Assembly (NCBI GenBank): GCA_050187875.1
Contig: JBFWXB010000024.1
Location: 5,936-69,935, forward strand
Direction of reading: 5' to 3'
Length of the DNA stretch: 64,000 nt
DNA from: JAFKKS01 sp050187875
GTDB taxonomy: Bacteria > Pseudomonadota > Alphaproteobacteria > Rhizobiales > Xanthobacteraceae
In this document: positions 16,620 to 25,707 of the stretch, piece by piece
Layout: every line of letters begins with the position of its first letter
Position numbering within the stretch: the stretch's first letter is position 1
The notes under the pieces: model-generated
Told to the model about the DNA's origin: nothing
Seen by the model: the letters and a program-made list of their open reading frames with translations, nothing else
The model's database searches: none
Translations under genes and position numbers: made by a program

Positions 16620-16738
16620 AGAACGATGACGTGCGGCGGTTAATCGAAAACGCGGCAGCAGGGACTGCCGGCAGCGAGAAGTCGGTCGCAAGGACGGCCG
16701 CCCGCCGCGGCGAAATTGAACAGAGATGGAGAGAGACC

Positions 16739-17788
16739 GTGAATCTGAAACGCATCCTGGCGGCGACGACGCTTGCCATCGTCGCAAGTGTCGCCACCGC
16801 GTCAGCCGCTGACATTTCCGGCGCCGGCGCCACCTTCCCTTACCCGATCTACGCCAAGTGGGCCGACGCCTACAAAAAGGAAACCGGTAACGGACTGAAC
16901 TATCAGTCGATCGGTTCCGGCGGCGGCATCAAGCAGATCAAGGCCAAGACCGTGACCTTCGGCGCGAGCGACGCGCCGCTGCCGGGCAAGGACCTCGACG
17001 CGTCCGGCCTCGCGCAGTTCCCGATGGTGATGGGCGGCATCGTGCCGGTCGTCAATCTCGACGGCGTCACGCCGGGCGAAATCGTTCTCGACGGCGACAC
17101 GCTCGCCAAGATCTTCATGGGCGACATCAAGAAGTGGGATGACGCGGCGATCAAGAAGCTCAATCCCAACGCCAAATTGCCGAGCCAGGCGATCGCCATC
17201 GTGCACCGCTCGGACGGATCGGGCACGACCTTCAACTTCACCTACTATCTCTCGGACGTGAGCGCGGACTGGAAGTCGAAAGTCGGCACCAATACGGCGG
17301 TGCAGTGGCCGGCCGGCATCGGCGCCAAGGGTAACGAAGGCGTCGCCAACAATGTCGGCAACACCAAGGGCTCGATCGGTTATGTCGAGTACGCCTACGC
17401 CCTGCAGAACAAGCTGACCTACACCAAGATGGTCAACAAGGCGGGCAAGACCGTTGCCCCGACCTCGGAAGCGTTCCAGGCCGCGGCCGCGAACGCCGAC
17501 TGGAATTCGCAGCCCGGCTTCGGCGTGATCCTCGCCAACCAGCCCGGCGAGGCGTCGTGGCCGATGACGGCGGCGACCTGGATTCTCGTCTACAAGCAGC
17601 CGTCCGATCCGGCGGCGACGGCCGAGGCGCTGAAGTTCTTCGACTGGGCCTACAAGAAGGGCGGCGAGATGGCCGGAGCGCTCGATTACGTTCCGATGCC
17701 GGCGAAAGTGATCTCGGACGTCGAGGCCTACTGGACGCAGAACATCAAGAGCGCCGACGGCAAGCCCATCCACGCGATGACGAACTGA
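16739..17788 (+). CDS. pstS: Periplasmic phosphate-binding protein PstS
   Basis: A 349-residue high-affinity phosphate receptor. The signal peptide covers about residues 1-24 (NLKRILAATTLAIVA, cleavage after ASA). Phosphate-binding signatures are GAGATFPYPIYAKW, YQSIGSGGGIKQI, FGASDAPL and HRSDGSGTTFNFTYYLS. The start is GTG 16739, which begins the signal peptide and has GGAGAG 5 nt upstream. It is the first gene of pstSCAB-phoU-phoB under the PHO box. A strong hairpin follows the stop and probably gives pstS transcript excess. Confidence 0.97.
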   Translation: MNLKRILAATTLAIVASVATASAADISGAGATFPYPIYAKWADAYKKETGNGLNYQSIGSGGGIKQIKAKTVTFGASDAPLPGKDLDASGLAQFPMVMGGIVPVVNLDGVTPGEIVLDGDTLAKIFMGDIKKWDDAAIKKLNPNAKLPSQAIAIVHRSDGSGTTFNFTYYLSDVSADWKSKVGTNTAVQWPAGIGAKGNEGVANNVGNTKGSIGYVEYAYALQNKLTYTKMVNKAGKTVAPTSEAFQAAAANADWNSQPGFGVILANQPGEASWPMTAATWILVYKQPSDPAATAEALKFFDWAYKKGGEMAGALDYVPMPAKVISDVEAYWTQNIKSADGKPIHAMTN

Positions 17789-17797
17789 CGCCGCGCT

Positions 17798-17832
17798 GAC
17801 GGGAAGGGCGCTGCCCCCGCGTCCTTCCCGTC
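17798..17832 (+). terminator. 10-bp stem between pstS and pstC
   Basis: GACGGGAAGG (17798-17807) and CCTTCCCGTC (17823-17832) are exact complements around a 15-nt loop. Only a weak pyrimidine stretch follows, so it is better read as a partial terminator or an RNA 3'-end stabiliser that raises pstS mRNA above the rest of the operon. Confidence 0.6.
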
Positions 17833-17926
17833 GCTTCTTGTCCACCGCCTCTTGTTTTCCGGCTTGTGCATCTGCCCTCGGACCGTTTGAGTGCGCCCCA
17901 AGCGCATGACGTGCGAGGAGAGCTGG

Positions 17927-18946
17927 ATGCAAGCCACTCGGAGACCGCCCGTGGCCGACGTTGCCTTGCAAGCCGGGACAATCCGGACGGCGCGCCAAGT
18001 CGAGCGCGCCAAGGTCCTGCAGCGCTTGCGGACGAGCGATGCGACCTTCCGCCTCTTGACGCGATCCGCCGCCATCGCGGTTCTCGTCATCCTCAGCGGC
18101 ATCATTCTGTCGCTGATCCACGGCTCGTGGCCAGCGCTGCAGGCGTTCGGCTTCTCGTTCCTCGTCGACAAGACGTGGAACCCCGTGACGGAGAAGTTCG
18201 GCGCCATCGCGCCGATCTACGGCACCGTCGTCACGTCGCTGATCGCCATGCTGATCGCGGTGCCGGTCGGCTTGTTCATCGCGCTGTTCCTCACCGAGCT
18301 TTGCCCGATGTGGCTGCGCCGTCCGATCGGCGTTGCGATCGAGCTGCTCGCCGGCATTCCCAGCATCATCTACGGCATCTGGGGCTTGTTCGTATTCGCG
18401 CCGTTTCTGCAGCAGCACGTCCAGCCGTTCCTGATTTCGATATTCGGCCCGGTGCCGCTGCTCTCGGATATCTTCGCCGGCCCGCCTTACGGTATCGGCG
18501 TCCTCACCGCCGGCCTGATCCTCGCGATCATGGTGCTGCCGTTCATCACCTCGATCTCGCGCGACGTGTTCGAGGCGGTGCCGCCGGTGCTGAAGGAAGC
18601 CGCTTACGGGCTCGGCTGCACCACCTGGGAAGTCGCCCGCTATGTCGTGCTGCCGTTCACGCGCATCGGCGTCATCGGCGGCGTCATGCTGGCGCTCGGC
18701 CGCGCGCTCGGCGAGACGATGGCGGTGACGTTCGTCATCGGTAACGCGCACCGCATCTCCGGCTCGATCCTGGCGCCGGGCACGACGATCTCCGCGACCA
18801 TCGCCAACGAGTTCACCGAGGCCGTCGGCGATCTCTACACCTCGTCGCTGATCGCGCTCGGCCTCATCTTGTTCGTCATCACCTTCATCGTGCTTGCCTT
18901 CGCACGATATATGCTGATGCGCCTCAATGCGCGGCTTGGAACCTGA
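17927..18946 (+). CDS. pstC: Phosphate ABC transporter permease PstC
   Basis: A 339-residue inner-membrane permease with about six spans after a basic cytoplasmic N-terminus (about 1-45). The EAA-type coupling loop is LKEAAYGLGCTTWEVARYVV, and GRALGETMAVTFVIGNAHR is the typical PstC end. It pairs with PstA to form the phosphate channel. The ATG at 17927 has GAGGAGA 5 nt upstream; two earlier in-frame starts lack a site. Confidence 0.96.
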   Translation: MQATRRPPVADVALQAGTIRTARQVERAKVLQRLRTSDATFRLLTRSAAIAVLVILSGIILSLIHGSWPALQAFGFSFLVDKTWNPVTEKFGAIAPIYGTVVTSLIAMLIAVPVGLFIALFLTELCPMWLRRPIGVAIELLAGIPSIIYGIWGLFVFAPFLQQHVQPFLISIFGPVPLLSDIFAGPPYGIGVLTAGLILAIMVLPFITSISRDVFEAVPPVLKEAAYGLGCTTWEVARYVVLPFTRIGVIGGVMLALGRALGETMAVTFVIGNAHRISGSILAPGTTISATIANEFTEAVGDLYTSSLIALGLILFVITFIVLAFARYMLMRLNARLGT

Positions 18947-18963
18947 GGATTTGGAACCTGAGC

Positions 18964-19821
18964 ATGCGTGACGTCGCTTCCAGTCCGCTCTATGCGCGCC
19001 GCCGGCGGCGCAACATCGTCACCATGGGCCTGTCGTTCGCGGCAACCGCCTTCGGTCTCTCATGGCTGGTGCTGATCCTCGCCGTGCTGCTGTGGGAAGG
19101 CTTCAGCGGCCTCTCGCTCAGCGTGTTTACCGAGATGACGCCGCCGCCCGGCTCGGACGGCGGCCTGCTCAACCCGATCATGGGCAGCCTGATCATGACC
19201 TTCGTCGCGGTCGTGATCGGCACGCCGCTCGGCATGCTCGCCGGCACCTACATGGCCGAATACGGCCGCTACGATAAGCTCACGATGATCGTGCGCTTCA
19301 TCAACGACATTCTGCTCAGCGCACCGTCGATCGTCATCGGCCTGTTCATCTACGAAGTCATGGTCGCGCGCATGGGGCACTTCTCCGGGTGGGCCGGTGC
19401 GGTATCGCTTGCGGTGATCGTGGTACCGGTCGTGGTGCGCACCACAGAGGATATGCTGATCCTCGTGCCCGACACGCTGCGCGAAGCCGCCGCCTCGATC
19501 GGCCTGCCGCGCTCGCTGATGATCCGCAAGGTCGCCTACCGCGCTGCCCGCGCCGGCATGATTACCGGCGTGCTCCTCGCGATCGCGCGCGTCAGCGGAG
19601 AGACCGCGCCGCTCCTCTTCACCGCGCTCAACAACCAGTTCTGGAGCGTCAACATGAACGCCCCGATGTCGAGCCTGCCGGTCGTGATCTTCCAGTTCGC
19701 GCTCAGCCCCTACGAGGACTGGCAGCGGCTGGCGTGGACCGGCGCGCTGATCATCACACTGGCGGTACTGACCCTGAGCATCATCGCTCGTCTTCTCGCG
19801 TCCAAGAGCAAATCGTCATGA
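18964..19821 (+). CDS. pstA: Phosphate ABC transporter permease PstA
   Basis: A 285-residue inner-membrane permease with six predicted spans. The coupling loop LREAAASIGLPRSLMIRKVA and the motif ARVSGETAPLLFTALNNQFW are diagnostic. It forms the channel with PstC; its stop overlaps the pstB start (ATGA at 19818-19821), so the two are translationally coupled. It starts 17 bp after pstC. Confidence 0.96.
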   Translation: MRDVASSPLYARRRRRNIVTMGLSFAATAFGLSWLVLILAVLLWEGFSGLSLSVFTEMTPPPGSDGGLLNPIMGSLIMTFVAVVIGTPLGMLAGTYMAEYGRYDKLTMIVRFINDILLSAPSIVIGLFIYEVMVARMGHFSGWAGAVSLAVIVVPVVVRTTEDMLILVPDTLREAAASIGLPRSLMIRKVAYRAARAGMITGVLLAIARVSGETAPLLFTALNNQFWSVNMNAPMSSLPVVIFQFALSPYEDWQRLAWTGALIITLAVLTLSIIARLLASKSKSS

Positions 19822-20630
19822 GCCTCGCCAACTTCACCGTCCCGACCGTCACCCACGCGGCCAGCGCCGACGGCCTCGTGGACAAGGTCACCGTTCAGAA
19901 CCTTGATTTCTTCTACGGCGACAATCGCGCGCTGAAGAACATCAACGTGTCGCTCTATCAGGGCAAGGTGACCGCTTTCATCGGCCCATCTGGCTGCGGC
20001 AAGTCGACTCTGCTGCGCATCCTCAACCGGATGTACGACCTCTACCCGCACCAGCGCGCCACCGGCACGGTCCGGCTCGACAACGACGACATCCTCTCGT
20101 CGTCGCAGGATCTCAACCTGTTGCGCGCCAAGGTCGGGATGGTGTTCCAGAAGCCGACGCCGTTCCCGATGACGATCTACGAGAACATCGCGTTCGGCAT
20201 CCGGCTCTACGAGCGGCTGCCGCAATCGGAACTCGACGCCCGCGTCGAGAACGCGCTGCAGCGCGCGGCGCTCTGGAACGAGGTGAAGGACAAGCTCGGC
20301 GCCAGCGGACTATCGCTCTCCGGCGGACAGCAGCAGCGCCTGTGCATCGCGCGCACCGTCGCGGTGCGGCCGGAGGTCATCCTGTTCGACGAGCCGTGCT
20401 CGGCGCTCGATCCGATCTCGACCGCCAAGATCGAGGAACTGATCGACGAATTGAAGGACGATTACACGATCGCCATCGTCACGCACAACATGCAGCAGGC
20501 AGCGCGCGTGTCCGACTTCACCGCGTTCATGTATCTCGGCGAGCTTGTCGAATTCGGCGAGACCACCAAGATATTCACCACGCCCAACGACAAGCGGACG
20601 CAAGACTACATCACCGGACGCTTTGGATAA
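19818..20630 (+). CDS. pstB: Phosphate ABC transporter ATPase PstB
   Basis: A 270-residue cytoplasmic ATPase that powers phosphate uptake. It has Walker A GPSGCGKST (about 55-63), the Q loop VFQKPTPFPMTIYEN, the signature LSGGQQQRL, Walker B VILFDEPCSALDP and the switch THNMQQAARVSD. The start ATG overlaps the pstA stop. Length and motifs are typical of the family, with nothing missing. Confidence 0.98.
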   Translation: MSLANFTVPTVTHAASADGLVDKVTVQNLDFFYGDNRALKNINVSLYQGKVTAFIGPSGCGKSTLLRILNRMYDLYPHQRATGTVRLDNDDILSSSQDLNLLRAKVGMVFQKPTPFPMTIYENIAFGIRLYERLPQSELDARVENALQRAALWNEVKDKLGASGLSLSGGQQQRLCIARTVAVRPEVILFDEPCSALDPISTAKIEELIDELKDDYTIAIVTHNMQQAARVSDFTAFMYLGELVEFGETTKIFTTPNDKRTQDYITGRFG

Positions 20631-20644
20631 GGATCGCACGCATC

Positions 20645-21364
20645 ATGGCCATGTCCGAGCATACCGCGAAAGCCTTCGACACCGACCTGCAGGACCTCGC
20701 ACGTCTCGTCGCCGAGATGGGCGGGCTTGCTGAGAAGGCGATCTCCGATTCCGTCACCGCCCTCGCCGACCGCGACGCGAAACTCGCGCAGCAGGTCGTG
20801 ACGGCGGACGCCGCGATCGATGCCCTGCAGCGCGAGATCGAGGAGAAGGCGATCCTCACCATCGCCCGGCGCCAGCCGATGGCGATCGATCTACGCGAGA
20901 TCGTCGGCGCGCTGCGCGTCTCCAACGATCTCGAGCGTATCGGCGACCTTGCCAAGAACATCGGCAAGCGCGTCGTGGCGCTTGGCGGCGACTTTCGCGC
21001 GCCGACGGTGCTGCGCGGCGTCGAGAGCATGGCGGAGCTCGTGCTCTCCGCGCTCAAGAACGTGCTCGACGCCTATGCGCGCCGCGACGTCGCGCAGGCC
21101 ATGGAGGTGTGGAAGGGCGACGAGGAGATCGACGCGGTCAACAACTCGCTGTTCCGCGAGCTCCTCACCTACATGATGGAAGACCCGCGCAACATCACCT
21201 TCTGCACGCATCTCCTGTTCTGCGCCAAGAACATCGAGCGCATGGGCGACCACGCGACCAATATCGCCGAGACGGTGTATTATATGGTGGAAGGCTTCGC
21301 GCTCGCCGGCGAGCGCCCGAAGGGCGACACGACGAGCCTCACGGCCATTCCGTTCCCGGGGTAA
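20645..21364 (+). CDS. phoU: Phosphate signalling regulator PhoU
   Basis: A 239-residue helical protein with two PhoU repeats. The metal-cluster motifs are DLREIVGALRVSNDLERIGD (first repeat) and LLFCAKNIERMGDHATNIAE (second). It links the PstB/PhoR complex to phosphate status and prevents PhoB activation when phosphate is plentiful. It begins 14 bp after pstB and is followed after 2 bp by phoB. Confidence 0.97.
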   Translation: MAMSEHTAKAFDTDLQDLARLVAEMGGLAEKAISDSVTALADRDAKLAQQVVTADAAIDALQREIEEKAILTIARRQPMAIDLREIVGALRVSNDLERIGDLAKNIGKRVVALGGDFRAPTVLRGVESMAELVLSALKNVLDAYARRDVAQAMEVWKGDEEIDAVNNSLFRELLTYMMEDPRNITFCTHLLFCAKNIERMGDHATNIAETVYYMVEGFALAGERPKGDTTSLTAIPFPG

Positions 21365-21366
21365 GG

Positions 21367-22080
21367 ATGGCCGAGCAACCGACTAAGCTGCGGATCCTCG
21401 TCGTCGAAGACGAGGAGCCGCTGACGCTGCTGCTGCAATACAACCTCGAAGCCGACGGCTATGCGGTCGAGGTGGTCGCGCGTGGCGACGAGGCGGACGT
21501 GCGCCTGCGCGAAGCTGTGCCCGATCTCCTCGTTCTCGACTGGATGCTGCCCGGCGTCTCCGGCATCGAGCTGTGCCGGCGGCTGCGGGCGCGACCTGAG
21601 ACGGCGCAGCTTCCCATCATCATGCTGACCGCCCGCGGCGAGGAATCGGAACGGCTGCGGGGCCTCGAAACTGGCGCCGACGACTACATCGTGAAGCCTT
21701 TCTCGGTTCCTGAGTTGCTGGCGCGCGTACGCGCGCTGTTGCGCCGGGCGCGGCCGGAGCGGATCGCGGCGGTTCTCACCGCCGGCGACATCGCGCTCGA
21801 CCGCGAGCGCCGCCGCGTCTTCCGCAACGGCGAGGAGATTGCGCTCGGACCGACGGAGTTCCGCCTGCTCGAATTCTTCCTGCAGTCGCCCGGCCGCGTG
21901 TTCTCGCGCGCGCAACTTCTCGATGGCGTCTGGGGGCGTGACGTCTACATCGATGAGCGCACCGTCGACGTTCACGTCGGACGTTTGCGCAAGGCACTCG
22001 AGCGCAAAAACACGTCCGATCCGATCCGCACCGTGCGTGGCTCCGGCTACGCGCTCGATGAACGCTTCGCGGCGGCCTAG
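21367..22080 (+). CDS. phoB: Phosphate regulon response regulator PhoB
   Basis: A 237-residue OmpR-family regulator. The receiver (about 8-125) has the acidic pocket VVEDEE, the phospho-acceptor D58 in LLVLDWMLPG and the conserved lysine in DDYIVKPFS. The C-terminal winged helix (about 135-232) has GPTEFRLLEFFLQSPGRVFS and VDVHVGRLRKAL. It starts 2 bp after phoU. It is predicted to bind the PHO box at 16591 and so to drive its own operon. Confidence 0.97.
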   Translation: MAEQPTKLRILVVEDEEPLTLLLQYNLEADGYAVEVVARGDEADVRLREAVPDLLVLDWMLPGVSGIELCRRLRARPETAQLPIIMLTARGEESERLRGLETGADDYIVKPFSVPELLARVRALLRRARPERIAAVLTAGDIALDRERRRVFRNGEEIALGPTEFRLLEFFLQSPGRVFSRAQLLDGVWGRDVYIDERTVDVHVGRLRKALERKNTSDPIRTVRGSGYALDERFAAA

Positions 22081-22302
22081 CCGTCGTCGCCTCCAAGGAC
22101 CGGAGTCGCCGAGAGAATCGGTTGGCCGGATCTCTTCCATTAAAGAAATGAAATGAGATTCGTTCTTATAGCCTCTAGATGTAGTGGCCTGACGAAATTT
22201 TGCCGGATCATCTAGCGGGTCTGCGGGCCAAAGATAAATTTACTGCACGCGACTGTGGATATGGCAGACTCGCGGCCTGTCCCCGCGTCTGGAAGTCCTG
22301 CG

Positions 22303-23184
22303 ATGCCGCTTCGTGCCCTTCTTTATCGTCGCCCTGTCGAACCGCAAGCGATCGAAGTGACATTCGACAACGCGATCTATCTCGTGCGTCTGCTGCGGCA
22401 TCGGCAGGCGCGGCGCTACACATTGCGCGTGCAGGCGGCGACGCGCGAGGTCGTGCTGACATTGCCGCCGCGCGGCACGGTCAAGGAGGCGCGCGCCTTC
22501 GCGAAGAAACACGGCGGATGGATCGCCGCGCGCCTCGGACGCCTTCCCGAAGTGCTTCCCTTCGCGCCCGGGCGCGTCATCCCGCTGCGCGGCGTCGCCC
22601 ACCGCATCGTGCATCGGCCGGGAATGCGTGGCACCGTTTGGGTCGAGCGACCGGCCGGCGGCCCCTTGCTCCTTTGCGTCGCCGGCGAAGCGCCGCATGT
22701 CGCACGGCGCGTCACTGACTTTTTGAAGCGCGAGGTGCGCCGCGACATCGAAGCGGCGACGCGCCGCTACGCCGCCATGCTCGGCGTGCCGATCAAGCGC
22801 ATCGCCATTCGCGACCAGACCAGCCGCTGGGGCTCCTGCTCGACGACCGGCGTCATCTCCTATTCCTGGCGGCTGATCTTCGCGCCGCCCTTCGTGCTTG
22901 ACTACCTCGCCGCGCATGAGGTCGCGCATCTGGTCGAGATGAATCACTCGCCGCGCTTCTGGGGGCTGGTCCAGCGCATCTATCCCGAGATGGAAAAGGC
23001 CAAGGCCTGGCTCGACGTCCACGGCACCGATCTGCATCGCTACGGCGAGCAGAACGTCGGCGCCACTGCAAAGCCCGCGCGCCTGCGCGCGAACGCCACG
23101 CCGAGCGGCTTTGGCGCGTTGCTCGGCGGCCTGCGTGCAACGACGCGCCCAACACCGCGAAAACGCAGCGCACGGGCGAAGTAG
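22303..23184 (+). CDS. YgjP/DUF45-type zinc metallopeptidase
   Basis: A 293-residue cytoplasmic protein with the DUF45 signature DQTSRWGSCSTTGVISYSWR, followed by the zinc motif HEVAHLVEMNHSPRFW (HExxH with a downstream histidine). Residues from about 240 form a basic low-complexity tail. The peptide substrate is unknown. ATG 22303 has GGAAG 7 nt upstream and is preferred; GTG 22255 or ATG 22261 would add 16 or 14 residues. It is convergent with the PBP gene, with a palindromic repeat between them. Confidence 0.88.
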   Translation: MPLRALLYRRPVEPQAIEVTFDNAIYLVRLLRHRQARRYTLRVQAATREVVLTLPPRGTVKEARAFAKKHGGWIAARLGRLPEVLPFAPGRVIPLRGVAHRIVHRPGMRGTVWVERPAGGPLLLCVAGEAPHVARRVTDFLKREVRRDIEAATRRYAAMLGVPIKRIAIRDQTSRWGSCSTTGVISYSWRLIFAPPFVLDYLAAHEVAHLVEMNHSPRFWGLVQRIYPEMEKAKAWLDVHGTDLHRYGEQNVGATAKPARLRANATPSGFGALLGGLRATTRPTPRKRSARAK

Positions 23185-23215
23185 CGCGGATTTCTTTTTC
23201 CGGAGATGGCGTGGG

Positions 23216-23330
23216 TGACCCCCCCACCCCCGTTGTGGGCTGGGGTTGGGGGGGTGGGGTCTTCTTGCCGCTGCAGCCATCCCCACCCCGGCGAGCTTCG
23301 CTCGCCGACCCTCCCCACAAGGGGTGAAAG
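23216..23330. repeat. Dispersed palindromic element, family 1 (copy 1)
   Basis: Two hairpin arms rich in CCCCACC and GGGGTTGG are followed by GGCGAGCTTCGCTCGCC and CCCTCCCCACAAGGGGTG. It occupies the gap between the convergent DUF45 and PBP1A genes, where it could end transcription from both sides. It shares its architecture with seven other copies in the window. Confidence 0.75.
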
Positions 23331-23390
23331 AAACACATTATCCTTCGATCGCCGCGCGCTCTTACCCTCTCCCACGACGAGAGAGGTAAC

Positions 23391-25595
23391 TCACCGCCGG
23401 CCGAACAACGTATCCATCAGCCAGCCATCGAGGCCACGGTTCTGCTGCGGCGGCGCCCGGCGTGGATCGGCGGCTGGCGCAGAGGGATGCCCGTTCGGCA
23501 CGGAAGCCGGCGGGGCGATGGAACCCGGCGGGGCAAATCCCCCCGCCATCGGCGCGGCGTAACCGGGCAGTTCCACCGGCGCGACGTTCTGAAGGGCAAC
23601 CTTCATCACCTGATTCCAGATATCGACCGGCAGCCCGCCGCCGGTGCTCTTCTTGGCCGGTGAGTTGTCGTCGTTGCCGAGCCACACGGCGGTGACGAGA
23701 TAGCCGGTGTAGCCAACGAACCAGGCGTCACGAAAATCCTGGCTGGTGCCGGTCTTGCCCGCGCCGATCCATCCGGGCGGCAGCTCCGCCTTCTTCGCCG
23801 TACCGGAAACGAGTGTCTCGTGCATCATCGCATTCATCATACCGGCGTAGCGCGCATCCATCGCGCGGCCGAGGAAAGGCCCGCGGCTTTGATAGAGGAC
23901 GCGCCCGTTGGTCGCAGTAACCTTGCTCACCACATGCGGCGCGACCGAAATGCCGCCATTCGCGAACGGCACATAAGCGCTCGTCAGCTCCAGTACCGAG
24001 ACCTCCGACGTGCCGAGCGCGATCGAGGCGTTGGCGTCGAGCTTCGAGCCGATGCCGAGCCGCCGCGCAACCTGCATCACCGCTTTTGGCCCGACCTCCA
24101 TCGTCAGACGAACCGACACGGTGTTGAGCGAATGGGCGAGCGCGTAGGTGAGCGGCACCGCGCCGTGATAATCGCGGGAGTAATTCTCCGGCCGCCAGCC
24201 TTTCACGTCGATCGGCCGATCCTCACGCAGCGTTTCGGGGGTGAGCCCGCGCTCGAGCGCGGCGAGATAGACGAAGGGCTTGAAGGCGGAACCGGGTTGG
24301 CGCTTCGCGGTGACCGCGCGATTGAACTGGCTTTCGGCATAGTTGCGTCCACCGACAAGGGCGCGCACAGCGCCGTCCGGCGACATCGAAACGAGCGCGC
24401 CTTGCGTCACGCCGAACTTCGCGCCCTTGGCGGCAAGCTCGTCGGTGACGGCCTTTTCAGCCGCCGCCTGCAGATTTGGATCGATCGTCGTCTCGACGAT
24501 CACGTCCTGCTCGACGTGGCCGATAAGATCGTCGAGCGTGTCGGCAACCCAATCGGCGACATAGTTCGCGCCGCTCGCATTCGTAGCCCTCACGGCCTGC
24601 ACCGGATCGGCCGTGGCGGCGAGCGCTTGCGCCTGCGAGATGAAGCCGGCATCAGCCATCGCCGCGAGAACGAGTTCGGCGCGCTTCGTCGCGCCTTCGA
24701 GATTGCGCGTCGGCGCAAGCTTGGACGGCGATTTTACGAGCCCGGCGAGCATCGCGGCTTCCGCGAGCGTCACGTTGCGCGCGGATTTGCCGAAATAGCG
24801 CTGCGCCGCGCCTTCGACGCCGTAAGCGCCGGATCCGAAATAGACGCGATTGAGATAGAGCTCGAGGATCTGCTTCTTGCTGAATTTGTGCTCGAGCCAG
24901 AACGCCAGCACCACCTCCTGCAGCTTGCGCGAGACGGTGCGCTCTTGCGTGAGGAAGAGGTTTTTCGCAAGCTGTTGCGTCAGCGTCGAGCCGCCTTGCG
25001 ACACGCCGCGATGCATCACGTTCGCGGCCGCGGCGCGCACTGTGCCGATCACATCGATGCCGAAATGCTGATAGAAGCGCCGGTCCTCTATCGCGATGAA
25101 AGCTTGCGGAAGATATTTCGGCAGCACCGCAAGCGGCACCGCCGCGCCGCCCATCTCTCCGCGCGTCGCAAGCGTAGAGCCGTCGAGCCCGACAATGGTG
25201 ATGCTCGGCGGCCGCTTCGGCACTTCGAGCGACTGGATGGGCGGCAGATGCGCCGCCACCCAGCCCAGCACCACACCGACAGCGATCAGCCCCCAGACGC
25301 AGAGGATTGCCGCCCAATAGACCAGCCGGCCGAGCAGCGAACGGCCGGAGCCGCCGCCACCACGTCGGCGCTTGGCCTTGCCTTTTTTCGGCGATGACTT
25401 CGCGCGGCCGCGCGCGGCGGTGCGGCCGTCATCATTGGAGGCGCGCCGGTCGCGCGCCCGCGGTCGTGACGCGTCGTCCTCGGGAGGTCCGCCGATGCGC
25501 TCGCTGGCGTCGAATCGCAGGTTGCCGCCCACGATCGGTGTCGCGTCAAACACCGGCTCGCGGCGCGCACTCGATTTTCGCCGTTCCGATGCCAT
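23391..25595 (-). CDS. mrcA: Class A penicillin-binding protein, PBP1A family
   Basis: A 734-residue bifunctional peptidoglycan synthase. A basic disordered cytoplasmic N-terminus (about 1-86) precedes one membrane span (about 89-112). The glycosyltransferase domain (about 135-310) has the catalytic region AIEDRRFYQHFG (E170) and GGSTLTQQLAKNLFL. The transpeptidase has the SxxK motif in RQPGSAFKPF, the SxN motif in HSLNTVS and KTGTS near 615. A Pro/Ala/Gly-rich C-terminal tail ends the protein. The start at 25595 has AGGA 7 nt upstream. It follows glnD by 112 bp on the same strand. Confidence 0.95.
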   Translation of the reverse strand: MASERRKSSARREPVFDATPIVGGNLRFDASERIGGPPEDDASRPRARDRRASNDDGRTAARGRAKSSPKKGKAKRRRGGGGSGRSLLGRLVYWAAILCVWGLIAVGVVLGWVAAHLPPIQSLEVPKRPPSITIVGLDGSTLATRGEMGGAAVPLAVLPKYLPQAFIAIEDRRFYQHFGIDVIGTVRAAAANVMHRGVSQGGSTLTQQLAKNLFLTQERTVSRKLQEVVLAFWLEHKFSKKQILELYLNRVYFGSGAYGVEGAAQRYFGKSARNVTLAEAAMLAGLVKSPSKLAPTRNLEGATKRAELVLAAMADAGFISQAQALAATADPVQAVRATNASGANYVADWVADTLDDLIGHVEQDVIVETTIDPNLQAAAEKAVTDELAAKGAKFGVTQGALVSMSPDGAVRALVGGRNYAESQFNRAVTAKRQPGSAFKPFVYLAALERGLTPETLREDRPIDVKGWRPENYSRDYHGAVPLTYALAHSLNTVSVRLTMEVGPKAVMQVARRLGIGSKLDANASIALGTSEVSVLELTSAYVPFANGGISVAPHVVSKVTATNGRVLYQSRGPFLGRAMDARYAGMMNAMMHETLVSGTAKKAELPPGWIGAGKTGTSQDFRDAWFVGYTGYLVTAVWLGNDDNSPAKKSTGGGLPVDIWNQVMKVALQNVAPVELPGYAAPMAGGFAPPGSIAPPASVPNGHPSAPAADPRRAPPQQNRGLDGWLMDTLFGRR

Positions 25596-25707
25596 GCAAC
25601 GTCCTGCCCGGCTCCCCCGCGGAGCGGCACCCACCTGCACGCTAGGCCTGGCGATTTAAGGTGGGGTTAAGTGGGCGGGAGGAGCGCCTTCCAAGCCTCA
25701 CGCCGAG

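Noticed and set aside
16802..18751. 649-codon minus-strand frame opposite pstS and pstC
   Set aside because: It is an antisense shadow, rich in arginine and aspartate with no domain; pstS and pstC are certain.
23216..23330. CRISPR-like or tandem-repeat array
   Set aside because: The repeats are single palindromic elements dispersed across the window and not regularly spaced units with spacers.
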